Shown: one piece after another, positions 38,401 through 52,419 of the stretch
Position numbering within the stretch: position 1 is the first letter of the stretch
Layout: each line of letters starts with the position of its first letter
Assembly (NCBI GenBank): GCA_013396525.1
Contig: VWYX01000209.1
Span: 1-64,000 of the forward strand
From: Chaetorhynchus papuensis
Lineage: Eukaryota; Chordata; Aves; Passeriformes; Rhipiduridae
Reading direction: 5' to 3'
DNA: 64,000 bases
Made by a program: the position numbers and the translations under genes
Notes under the pieces: model-generated
Databases searched by the model: none
What the model was told of the DNA's origin: nothing
The model's input: the letters and a program-made list of their open reading frames with translations, nothing else

Positions 38401-41400
38401 ATTAAAATCCCATCTGTAGTTTTTTCCTTATTACCTTCACTGGTAGATTCCATCCTGGAAGCTGTGTTCACAGTATCTCCAAATAAACAGTACCGTGGCA
38501 TTTTGGTTCCAACAACTCCAGCTACAACTGCCCCTGTTAAGAAATAGAAAACAAGATATTTTGTGTTTATAAATCACATAATCAGTCATACAGCCTTATG
38601 GTTGCCTCCTACACTATCTTAGATCTAGTTTGTTGACCAGATAAAGACTGAGTGTCAGTATTGTCTTTACATGGGTTACACATCTGTCTTACAAGTGATT
38701 TAAAACATAAAAAGTATGACTTCTTGGTAAGACAATGTATGCTGATTAATTGGCAGATGCTGGACTGCACAGGACATGCCCAGCTCTGTCTGTCTATCAA
38801 GGAGTTGCAGTTATACATCAGATTGGATCAGGAAGCTGGGCATCTGAGAGTGAAGGCTAGAGCAGAGTGTCAAGAAACAGCTCACTGTTTTGCAAGAAGA
38901 GAATAGCTGATAAGGACAAGTACCGGATAAAGAATGGCAGTGCTAACTCACATCAGCAAATGCACTGGAGCTGTGGGATGTTTCCATGGGATGTTATTGA
39001 GGTAACAATATCCCATGTATCCAATAATTTGCTCTGTTGGGATGACCTCTATGATGTGTTCCATCCCAAATCAAAAAATTAACTTTATTTTTAATGGAGA
39101 GGAATTGACCACTATAGATGCATTTGTTAAGCCAGAGGAAGACTCATTTGCAGGTTTCTCAACATACCTGAATGTATTCCTGCTCTGATCTTTAGGAGGG
39201 TACTTGGCTTGTGTGGGATCTTAAAAGTCTTGCAGACATCCAAAAGGTCTAAAGCCATGCTTGCGATCTCACCGGCATGAAGGATCCCATTCTCCTTGGG
39301 TACTCCCGACACCACCATATCTTAACACAACAATGCAACTGTGTTAACCTTTGGCATTACACAGAGATTTACTAAAGTATGCTGCCTACAATAAAAAAAA
39401 ATTAAGCATTAAAAAAAGAAAGAAGCCCTATTCCATCATATCCCAAGGCACGGCTGTGCCTGCTGAGCAAAGAAAGCCAGAAACAAATGAAGGCTAGGGC
39501 AACAGCTCATGTGTGGAACTACCTTACGTATGAAAAATGTTTAATCTCCTTCTTACTGCTACATAAGATTTATTCCCTCCAACCCTTTCTTTCTCCATCC
39601 TCCCCTCCACTGAGAATGCTTAAAGTGGGACAGGCAGTGCAAACGCGGCTGTTCAGTGCTTTTTGTCATTGGACAGATATTATAAAAAAAGGCAGTGACT
39701 CCAACTAGGCATTGTCCTATGCTTCCTGCACTATGCTTTAAATACTCATGATGGGTTCTGGGGGTCCGAGAGTGCTGAGCTGGAGAACCATGACTGTGAG
39801 AATGATAACCCCTGACCTTATGTGGGAACTGCTGCTCTAGTTCAATCCCTGTAAATCTATGGCACCTGAGGGGATTCATCCCATAGTACTCAATGAACTG
39901 GTGAAGTCATTGCAAGACCTCTGAAAATGCTTTTTGAATGGTCATGGAAATCTGGAGAGGTCCCAGTCTATGGGAAGCTGGCAAATATTGTCCAAATTTT
40001 CAAGAATGGCAAGAAGGACAACCCTGCACACTACAGGCCTGTCAGTCTCACTTCAGTGCCCAGTAGAATTATGAAGAAGATTTTTCTGGGAGGTAATGAA
40101 AAATACCTGTAGGACAATATAGTCAATGGTCACAGCCAGCATGGCTTCATGAGCAGAAAGTCCTGATTGTCAAATCTGATTTCCTTTTATGACAGGATAA
40201 GCCCCCAGCTAATGAGGGGAAGCCAGCTGATGTATGGATTTCAGTAAAGCTTTCAATACTGGCCCACCCAGGATCCTTCTGGACAAACTATCCAGCACAT
40301 GGCTGGATAATGCATCACATGTGGGTGAACAACTGGCTCACAGGTCAGGCACAAAGGATTACAGTGAATAGGGTGACACCAGGTGACCTGTTACTATGGG
40401 GGTTCCACAGGGCTCTATCCTCAGCCCTGTGCTCTTCAGCATCTTCATAAATGGCTTGGACACAGGACTGGAAGGCATACTAAGCGAGTCTGTCGATGCT
40501 ACTAAATTGCCTCAGAAGCAGAGAGGCCCTGCTAAGAAACCTTGAAAAATTAGAGGGTTCAGCAATCACCAACTTCATGATGCTTAAGAAAGGAAAGTGT
40601 TAGATTCTGCTCCTGGAATGGGGCAACCCAGGATGTACAGACAGACTGGGGAACAAGACACTGGAGAGCAGCCCTCTGGAAGGGGACCTGGGTGTCCTGG
40701 TCAATAACAAGTTGAACATGAGTGAGCAGTGCCCTGGCAGCCAGGAGGGCCACCCGTGTCCTGGGGACATCAGGCACAGCATCACCAGCCGGGCAAGGGA
40801 GGGGATTGTCCCGCTCTGCTCTGCACTGGGGCGGCCTCACCTCCAGTGCTGGGGGCAGCTCTGGGTGCCACAACACAGAAAAGACATTGAGCTGTCAGAG
40901 AGTGTCCAAAGGAGGGCACGAGGATGGGGAAGGGCCTTGAGGGGAAGCCGTGTGAGGAGTGGCTGAGGGCACCTGGTCAGTTCAGCCTGGAGAAGAGGAG
41001 ACTGAGGGGAGACCTCACTGCAGTTACAACTTCCTTGTGAGGGGAGGAGGAGGGGCAGGCACTGATCTCTGCTCTGTGGTGACAGTGACAGGACCGAGGG
41101 AATGGCCTGAAGCTGTGTCAGGTGAGGTTTAGGTTGAATATTAGAAAAGAGTTCTTCCCCAGAGGATGGTTGGGCACTGGAACAGGCTACCCAGGGAAGT
41201 GGTCACAGCACCAGCCTGGCAGAGTTCAAGTGTTTGGACAGTGCTCTCAGGAACATGGTGTGTCTCTTGGGGATAGTTCTGTGCAGGACCAGGAGTTGGA
41301 CTTGATGATCCTTGTTGACCCCTTCCAACTCAGGATATTCAGCGATTCTTTGACTCTTTTACTGTATAGGGCAAGAAACAGGTCTTTTAGGGATCTATGG

Positions 41401-44400
41401 GGTGCATTTGTTCAGGAATTTTATGCTCAAGAATGTGTTCAGCAGTTCCACAGAGAAAAAATAGTGGGGTTTTTCTTCCACATCTCTTATAGGACTTCTG
41501 TCTGTCTCATCCAAAAGCCCTGTTAGATTACCTTAGGTTTCATGGAACTCAATTTTAATGGCAAGCAATCCCCAGCAGATTCCCATGGTATATAAAGCCA
41601 TTTTACTATAAACTCAAAGAGAAGAGGCAGTCAAGCCCCTGCAGTATATTAGGAGAAAGAAGATTGTTATGGTCTTTGCAAAAAAAGACAGATAATAAAA
41701 CTATCTATGATTCCATTTAAAAAGTAAATTTTTTAATTGTGTTCCTGTGATACACAAATTGCCAACTGGGATTAATCTGCAGCCAAGACTTACAGTCAGA
41801 CCTTACTAGTCATAGGAACGAACCAAACAGCAGCAGTATTTTACTCAATTAATTCATCCCATTTACAACACTCATCAATCATACAAACGATTAAAGGTAT
41901 GCAGGAAAATGTTCCTAAAGTTTGCTAGGGCTCTGGTAGGACTCATCTTCTAATTGTTTTATGTGGTCTTCCCAGTGGTAAGAAGCTTTCCAAGTCTCCT
42001 TCAGCTGTTCTTCCTTATCATCAGAGAGTCACTATCCTGATGCCCCAGGCCCCATCACTGACCCCAGCCCAAGGAACTTACAGGCATCTCCTATTGTCTC
42101 CACCTTATAGACATCATAGTTATCTATGATCTCATCAAAAGTGGTATAAAGCTTGTTCAAGAGATCTACCACTTGGTATGGTGTGCTGCTGCTGGACAGC
42201 TCAGTGAAGCCAACAATGTCACTGTTAAAACACAACAGAAAGAGCAAACATCCACTGTCATATCATTGCTGATTAATCTTAAACATACAGTAAAAACTTT
42301 TCAATGCAATTACATCAACCTTCTCTTTTCAATAATTCTTTGGCTAAGATTCTTGTTGGATAGATTTGTCTTCATTTATTTAAATTGACAAAAGACTTTT
42401 TCCATTTAAAAGGACAAACTGACCTGAGTCTTTTTGCTTACCAATGCAGTAAAGCATTTTTACAGGTAGACTTTAATCTGTAACAGACTAAGCAGTCTTC
42501 AATTTTGGGTCATGCATAAATACAAAAATGTAACTTGGTATCTGTTCATTTATGACAAGTGAAGGCATGTCATTTATATGTTTCTTCCTGCACACATAAA
42601 AAAATTAAAACTGTAAATCCATGTGGACTCTAAGGATAGACAAATTTTCTTTACACAGGCTAAATAGTGGATTTTTTACTTAGACCTACCTTATGAAATA
42701 TACATTGATGCATGTGTAACACATGTAAAGTGATGTGCTGCTGTTTGTTAGAGCTCCAGAGTAATGTCATTTTTTATTTAAGTAATTATAATGAAAAGTA
42801 GGGAGGTGTGAGAATTTTGAAAGACACTCTTTTGCAGAGCCACCTGTTACAATAGGTGGCAGTTTAGATAGAAATTCTGTACTTGGTTAAGAGCTTCACC
42901 TGCACTAGAAGCCTAGAAGTTTCTTCTGTAGGAGACAGTTCTAGTCCTATCTTTCATTTTTATTTACCTGAAGAAAATGGTAGCACTTGAGTAACTTTGA
43001 GCTTGTGCATGTATTCCCTGCCTGAGATCATCTGCTACTTGTTTCGGCAACATACCTGTTGTAGAAAGTAGAGCATTATTAATCTTTTTACACAGATAAA
43101 AGTACACATTAAAAATAATATGTTTTGTTAAAGACACAAAAAAATGTTCATAAATGCAAAATATTATGAAGATGAAAACATACTTTGGCATCAAAACCGT
43201 CTCTGCTGAAATGTGAGAATTCACAATAAATTCTACTGATAACAAATCCAGATTTTTCACATAGCCATAAATTAGTTCAAACAAACCAATATCTACACAT
43301 TTCAAGAGTAAGGTTAGATTCTAATAGTGTGATCTGGGATTTTACTAATTCTTTCTTTGTCAACACTTTGCTAGTGCTTTCTACCTGTGTTAGGTTTGTT
43401 TACCATCTCCTCTCTGCTTTTTTTTAACCGCCTTTGTTCCCCCTATCTTACACTTGCACATCCCTTTTTTTTTCCTCTCTTATATGCTATTCCCATCCCT
43501 TTATCCCTTTTTGTTACAGAATTCTGGAACATACGCTGCCTTTAAAAGTAACCAACTAAAATTCCATAACATTTATAACTATGCAAAAGGCCTGCCACAT
43601 GGATTCAAGGTCAGAGCACTATGATTTTGGGGTCATAGCTCTCAGATGAGTGTACAGATTTCTAGGGGGGAAATATAGAAAGTAGCTAACTATCTTTCCA
43701 GCATTGCAAGAAACAAGTATATTCATTCTCTGCTAGTTAAATGTTACCTATCAAATAATCACTTATCAAAGGGTTCTTGTTTGTAGTTAGCTGAAATAAA
43801 ATTATTATTGAGAAGAATATCCAGTATTTTTCTCTTTATAACTTACTATACAACNTTCTCTCAGAAACCAATATCTCCAGATGTTTGTTGTATTTCTCCA
43901 TCTAAATCACAGAGAATTTTCTAAAATCATCTTTTTACTGAAACAGATGCCTAGCTGGATAGGATTTAAGAATTTGAATTATTCTGCTTTGAAAACATTC
44001 AGAGATAAAAAAGGGCACAGGTCTAAGACATCTAACATTTTTTACAAAATCCAAAGATTAGATTTCTCCTTAGGTAAATTTATAAATCTAGATTTGAGGT
44101 TGTTGCTTACATGTAAAATGATTGAAGGCAATTTCAGGCTTTTCAAATTTCATGCAAACTATAGGGGCCAAATCCAATGCAGAGAGCAAACTACAGACAT
44201 GGATCAAAATCTTATCAAAACAAAAGGTATCTAAGTCTCAATCTTTTATCAAAAGTTCACAATGCTCTTTCATCAACTATCTTGCTATGCTAGTCTATGC
44301 TTTACTTTTTGCATCCCTTCTCTGTGCGAGGCAATAGTCTGTGGAGGCAGGAATCTTCTTTCTCTGATGATGGGCTTGAGATACTCTGCTCAAAATGATT

Positions 44401-47400
44401 TGTAAACATGCTATTTGTAGCATGCAGGGGTTCTATATCCCTGGTACCGTAAGATCACTGAGCCACAGGAAAGGGGGAATATAGTTTGCAAACAATATTT
44501 GGCTGACAAAAAAAAAAGCCGCAAGAAAGTTGAAAAACTTAAAAATTGAATGAGAAGGAAAGCTCAGTTTCAAGCAGAACTGCAGCTACAATCAGCCCCA
44601 ACAGAGCAGAACAAATAACTGTGGATTTTCTCACCAAACAAGGGGCATAAGATCAAAAAAAGACCCTGCAGGATAGAGGTGAAAGTTATTGAAAGTGAGC
44701 AGATTGAATTGGATTAAAAAGGTCTAAAAGCTAAATTTACCAGAGTCATCATCATGTCAACAGGGCTAACCGGATTCATCTTGTACAACATTTTCTTGAC
44801 TTGTTCAAATGTAGGCCTTTGGGATGGATTACTTTTTCTGCACCTTTCAATTAACTGCAGAAGGGAAAGAGTGAGAAAAGCACACAGCTTTTTATTATTC
44901 CAAGCACAAGCAGTCTTTTAAGTTAATACTACTGTTTTCTTGGTGCCAACTGGCTGCGTGAAGCTCTCTCTGCAGCTATACTGAAGTCTCTGGAGTTCTA
45001 CAGGTTTTTGCTGAATGAAGGATATTAGTTCATGAAAATGCTGCTGTGGGAAATCATGAGTAAGATATACACGTTCCTTCTGCTGAACACTGCTTAAACT
45101 CTTGTCTTGTGCTGTAAGACAGTGTTACACTGTTGGAGTCACATACTGTTTTCAGAGGACTTGTCTGTACACAAAATTCACAAAAGATTAAGAGCTGAAG
45201 TACCCCTTAGGAATATTAACTTCTGATTAAAATCCAGCGCTACTAATGAGAAGTTTTTTACATTTATATTGCTACAAACCAACAAAGGTGAATTACATTG
45301 CACTTAAACCGAAATAAGGATGACCCAATCTTGTTCTGATTTAATTAAACTGGGAGGGGTGTACTTTATTGAGGCTACTAAGACAAAGACTTGTTGCATA
45401 AGAATCAAACCAGACTCATAATTTGCCTGAGACAGACTTCATTATTTGAAAGCCCTCTGTCAGTAAGCTAGATATTACTAAAATAAAATATGTATGAAAT
45501 TCAACACTCTATAATAAAATGAAATTGCACAAAAATCAATGATTGAATATTAAAAACATAATGCATTACACTGGCAACTTGAGGGGACAACTGAATCTTT
45601 CATTGCCACAATGACAGGTATTTTATTAAGGATATTAAATAATTTCATTTTGCCTTGTTTGAGGTACTTGTACTTCTTGGTTTCTGGGTTATTTATATTT
45701 ATCAAAGGTAACATTGCCATAAACTGCTATGACATGCTGTAAATTCACTTCAATAAAGGACTTTTGTACACAATTGTATTTTACTCACCTCTATATAATC
45801 TGTGGGACATGGGCAAGAATTCTCAGCCTTTCCTGAAATTAATTCTGCCAAAGCTGGGCACCAAGAATATTCAGCTGAAAGCGCAATATCTTTCTAAAGA
45901 AAAAGGGGATTAAACAATGTTGAAACAAGTGTTATGGTTCTCATGCCAGTCACTGAAAACATATTACTATTATCATCATCACTTTTATAACATCTTCCCT
46001 ATCACTTCTAAGTCAGCTTTTTTTACATAAGAGCACAAGGAAAAAAAAAAGAAAGGATAAAAAAAATATAACCCAGTCCAAACTGGGTCAACTTGTCTAA
46101 AAGCTTTTTCATGGCTGACAGGCTTTAATCTCAGTATTTATATGACAAAAACAACATTTGAAACGAATGAATACCTGACAAGATATTGGGAAACCTTTAA
46201 GAAACCAGAGGGACTACATTAATGTATTATCACAAACTATCAGAACTGGAAAAATAGCAGTTTCAAGTCTTCATTGTTAGAATTCTTGTGAAGAAAATTA
46301 TTTCAGAGAGAACATGTTTACATACCCAGACCATCTGTTTTCAATTTCAAGGTGCATTCTTTTTGTGTTTGCCATTTAGCACTGATCAAAAGACACATTC
46401 AAAATGGACATTTGCCTTAAGGAAAGCAGTTAATTTGCTTCTCTAGGTAATTCTTATTACTGCAAGATTCCACTAAAAGGGCCTGTAAATGGCAGGAAAA
46501 GGAAGAAGCAGGAGCAAGAGGAAGATGCTAATATATACATTCTCCCTGCATCCACCTAGCAATTAAACCTCACAAAACTAATTGAAAGGCAGCTTTAGAG
46601 CTACATTTTTTTTTATCATACACTCTTCTTCAAAGCTCTGAAAGGGAAAACTGGTAGATTTATGAGGAAACCCTGACTGCATATTCCATGGGAACTGGAC
46701 TGGCATCCATAAAATCATGAGGAAAATGCACGTTCAAAAAGTAACTCAAAGGTGCAGTAACTCAAAGGTGCAGTAACTCAAAGTTTGGTTTGTGTCTTCA
46801 GCAGAAACAGAAACAAAGTTGTCATGCAAATTCCAAAAATAGTTCGTCTTTACTTACTGCCATAGGGTCACTTCTTGTGGCAATTTCTAGTAAAATGATG
46901 GCATAACTGCAGAATAAAAATGAAGCAAAATCTTAATGCAATAACAGTTAATCGAGCCAGTGATTTCTTCTTTTCATTATTTCTTATTCTTCCCCATTCT
47001 ATGTCTGAAATCCCAGTATCCCAAAAGGAAGGACGGCAATGGTGCTGCTACTTGTTACTACTTTGTGTTTTCAAAGATCTGTTATTGAAAGTTTCATAGC
47101 ATCCCTCTCTCATAGTTATCAGTCCCAGAGATGTTTGAGGCTGATGCAAAGCAATTTTCTCTGTAAGAATTAATGAAATCCAGAGGTGATAGATTCAGGT
47201 TTACGTACATGATTCCCACCAGTTAAACATAGAGGTCTGATTTTTGCTCCAATCAAGGGGCAGGAGCAGGTTCATCAGAATCACCAGTTGGAGTGACTGA
47301 TTCACAGCCACTGAAAAGATCACTGCTCTAGAAAATGCCCATAAAGTCTATGATGACACAGTGTCTCCAGAGGACATATTTTATAGTAAGCATTTCTGCT

Positions 47401-50400
47401 TGTTCCCTCTGAATTATATTTTCATTGTCATTATCTTCCTCAGTTGAACTAAGGTCAAATACATTCACCAAGGATGAATAATGGAAAAAGAAAGTAAAAA
47501 CAGAGTTTAGTCTTTTTACTGAACTCACAGGAGATCTTTCAGAACAGTGATTTCTTAGAAGAAAGCACCTCCTCCAGCCAACAGGCTGGATAAAGATGCT
47601 CTCGCCTCTTCATATAGTGAAACTGTGTAATAATTTACTCCTGCATGCCTCTCAGCTTGGTAACATTTACTTTTTGGAGAATACTGGTTTTCAATCTGTT
47701 TTGTTGCTAATGGTTGCACTGTTCTGTAAGACATTCTATTGGTAACAGGATATGTTCATCTATCTTTCAGCCTACTTGTGGACCACCATTAGAAAATAAA
47801 ATAATGCATATAAAACATGATGAATAATTTAGAAATTAATGTGATGAGTTTTTTATATTAATTTTGTGGCGATTTGGTAGGAGAAAGAAAAATCAATCCT
47901 CGGGAGGCAGCAAAGCTGAAACAGATTTTCAGGGATAATAATTAGATGATGGTAACTCTGATAAAGCAGTATTGATTTAATTCATCTTCAGCAGCACTGC
48001 CCAATAAAATTCGCTATCCATTGTGGAAAGTGAAATTCATATGACTATTACAAATCAAGAAGAACCGATCTAGGAGAAACTATGACTGGAAACAGCCTCT
48101 TCAGCTCAAAACAGGAGCTACATTCATGCTCCCTCCTATTCTCATTTCCATTTTAGCTTTCCCATCTGACCAACACTTTCCCTAGAGAACTTTAAAAGCA
48201 AGTGATTCATCTGTAAGAGCCCACTAAACTACAAGTCCCACTTCTGCAGTTTCTACTCATCTTTTATTTGGGCCTTACCTTCAGGAATATTAATTGAATT
48301 TTTGCACAGATAAAAACTGAGGATTTCAAGACTGGATCAATGCTGCCTGGCCAGTGGGGCCAAATACATGCATCAGGAAGGCTTATCTCCTGCTCATATC
48401 ATCAAACACAAACTTTGTTAAAATGTAAATTCTAAAGAACAACCCAGATAAGAAGACAACCCTTTCAGTGGTACAGGGCACTTCTCTATCTTCCCTGACT
48501 GCATGTTGCTCTTTTTTTGCAGACATGTGGGTGGACAGCAAGATAAATCCAGGAAACATTCACTGAATCTGTCAAAAGTTCATTGTAAACATGCATGATA
48601 TGAGCGAATCAGATCTTAGGAGTATTTAAAGGGGAACCCTTGGCAAGAAATGCCTTCAGGAGGCCAAGTTGCCTGTGAAGTCAAATAATATCTATCCAGA
48701 ACAGGAACAGAGTGAGAACAGACAAGCCACGGAAACATTTTCTGGAATACATTTGGCTGCGGGGCAATGGTAAACTGGAATGTATAAGACAATCATAAAA
48801 TTATTGTTTAGTTGGAGCACAGTTCTTTCTAAGACTACTTCATGCTGAAAAAGTACAGGCTGACACACGACAAATGACAGTAGCCAGAAATACCAACAGA
48901 ATCCCAAACTGCCTTAGCTGAGCTATTTTGAAGCAAATTCTAAAAACATATTTAAGCCTACAGGCACAGGCACTACTGAGACTTCAAATTCTTGCTCAGG
49001 TAACCTGATAGAATGGATAAAAATTAATGATGTTCAAGCACATTGTATATGCAGATATTTGTTGACAATTGTAATACTGCTTATCTGAAAAGTGGTTGGA
49101 TAGAAGAAATCCACCACTGGCAGGGAAAGCCATTGGAAAAAAATCTTCTATAAAGGCTTTCAAAAGAAAAGGAATGGAGCTATTCACTAGTGCAACCATT
49201 TTTTTTACCTTCCCTTTATCTTTCCTCTGTAAACCAAATATTGTCACTGTGTATATGCTCCAAAATAATCTATTGACATTTAATTATAGAATTACAGGAT
49301 GCATATGTGCTTTATGACATCCTACAACATTGATGCTATTAACTTTTGAAGTATTGCCACTAATGAAAATAATCTACTTTTCATAAGAAACAGCAACAGA
49401 AAAAAAGGATAATTAGATAATAGCAGACCTTTATGCCTTTTTATTTTACCAGTCAAGTGACTCCTTATAGATCATTCAGCCAACTCTGCTTTAAATAATG
49501 TCAGTGAATTCAGTATTTGGTTATCTACCTTGAAAGAGAAGATCCTGTGATATCTATGCTGTTCTGTGTTCCAGGACCAATGCTTTTAAAAATACAATCA
49601 AACAGAAATGGAGTGACAACAGAAATACACCAAGCCTAATTGTCATTAAAGAATACTCGAGATTTCTAAAAGTAAGATCAGGGAAACTTAGCTACCTGTA
49701 GACATCTGACATAGAATTGGGTTCAAAATCTGAAAGAGAATGTATTTCAGGAGCTGTGTAAATGTGTATCAAATGCTGCTGGGATGAACTTGATCCATCA
49801 GGAGAATCTTCTTTTCTGTATGACTGCAAGCCATAATCTAAAATGGAAGAAAACAGGAAGCACACTATTCAGTGGATACTTCCCTGAAACGTGCAATAGT
49901 AGATAGTAACACAGCTAATCTAAAGAAATTAATTTTCCCTTTTCTAAATACACATCTTAAGTCTAGAAATAGAATAGTGGGGTCTGGGTGGTCTTGCCCC
50001 CCTAAACGATTGCAAATATAGCATCTGGAAAACCAAATATTTGGGCAAGACTGCATGACAGCAGGGAAACTGAACTACATGACCCATTACAATCAGAATA
50101 ATTTCATGATTTTAACAAATTAAATTCAGCAAATAGTCTCACCTCAGTGCAAGAGTTAGCATGTAAACACAGGTTTCTGTTCTACTTTGTTCCTTGATTC
50201 TTATCTCTGGTGGCAGGCTGCTCAAGTAATTACTAGTTAGACAGACTAACAACTGAAAATCAGATGGTGGGCATTACTTGAACACCACTAGCATCAGAAC
50301 AAAGGCAGCATAGATGTGAAACATCTTTCTGTCTATACTTCTAGCCTAATATAGGAGGAATTTTTAGCATATGACTCAGGAAGAAGGAGAAAAAAACAAC

Positions 50401-52327
50401 TGACTTCTGTTATCTTTCTTACGTAAATAGCATTCTTCTGAGTGTATGCGAAGGCTGGATGCAGACATCTGGTTTTATCTGGAGTGACCTCTAATTAAGA
50501 TGTTCCTAGGGATTGAATCTTTATGTGGAGGTCATTTTTAAATACCTCCCACATTTGTTATTTATGAGGTTTGTTTGCCATTATTGCATACAGATAAACC
50601 ATGAAAATTTGAAAACTCTACAGTTTGACATAGAACAGAATCAAAACAGAAGTTGCTGAATGATTTCACAGAGATCCTATTTAATTGAGAGGATCTGTGC
50701 TAAGGTGATGCAGTTGATGTAATCCAACTAAGTCTAATTTTTATGTTTTTCTCCAGAGCAGGCTTCAAGCAGAGTAGGCAGTTCTGAAGCAGTTCTGAAG
50801 GCAAAAGGATACTGAAGGAGAAGCAGGCCTGGCCCTGTGTAGGAGCCTTAGTCATAGGATGCACCACTGAGAAATAAATCTGTTGCTGCTGCTTTTAGGA
50901 TGGCTATGGGTTAGAGAGTATGATGACTACTCTGGGCAAAAAGTAGAAGTGATGATCATTGCCTTAATTTCCTTTGGCAGCTGCAAACTAAACTGGACTC
51001 TCCAGTGGTTTACCTGTTCCCACAGGCTGTCTTCCTGTACCAAGCGCAGATCTGACCTGTAGCTCCATCTCCAGGAGAATACAATTCAATGCTGTAAACA
51101 AGACTTTAAAGCTCTGAGTTGAGTCTGCTTTTCTCCATTAAACTACCTTGTGTTTACCAATCAGTCAGCATTGCTATATTCCTTTACACCATTGCCCATG
51201 CCTCACATTTCTCTCTGTATCAAAACTGAGAACGAGGCAGAGTTTCTGTTTAGATATTGATAGACTGCATAATTTGTGGGATCTGAAGTGTGCACCAGTG
51301 ACACGTACTAAATGACTTGACTTGATAATGTAACATGAAACTTGCTTCAGCACAAGGCACTACTAGTGAAGTCTGGTACAGTCAGCAATTCCACATGAAA
51401 TGTCAATATGAAAGCACCTGGGAGGAGCGTTGAGTATGAAATCTATAATTAGGGGGTTAGCTGGACAGTTTTGAAATGTTTTTCTAGTCTTCTCTTTACC
51501 TGCAATTTTACAAACCCACCGGTCATCTATCACACAGTTATTAGACTTCAACCGTCCATGATACATTTTGTGGTGGTGGAGGTAGGCCATTCCTTGAGCA
51601 ATATCAGTAGCAAAAGAAAACCTGAAAGTCAAAAATCAGTGAGCTAGTATTTCCACTTTCACTCAAGAATGGCTCCAAAGCCTACTGAAGTTTACAGAAA
51701 CTATAGCTTTCAATTTGTGTTCCCATGCTCATTTTTCCAAAATACTGTTTGAAAACCCATATCTCCCTGAGCTCACAGGCCAAGACAGTTGAGTTTATTC
51801 TAGAAATTGTCAGTACTTCTGTATCCTTGAAGTACTTTCACATGTTTACAAGTGAAACAATTTTATTACAATCCTCTCTTTATTTGGAAGGTTTCCTTCC
51901 TGAAAACGTTTTTTTCTTTGCTGAAGGCAAGCATAAAGAAGAAGCAGAATGGGCATATAAAGAAGACCTATCTCAAAAAACAATGTCACTGCCTTTGTGA
52001 AAGTTTCATTGACAATTTGAGCTCATTTTCTGTATTGGTAACTATAATAAAGCATTTATAGGTATGCTAACAATTACACCAATATTTCTTCACAACAAAG
52101 ATGCAGTGGGTTTTAGTTAAATAGGGATGCCTAAGATATTTTGGAACAAAATAAAGTTATATGGGGAAAAAACGGTTTTAATATAGTTTTGTATAACTAG
52201 AGAAAGAGTTGAAAAGTCATTGGCTTAGCATTGCTAGCACTAAACATATGATTTCTCAAAAACCCCAGAAGACAACTTGGACTAGACATTCAAATTTTCT
52301 TTCTTGCTTTCTTATCTTTCTTTCTTT

Positions 52328-52419
<92 letters not shown>

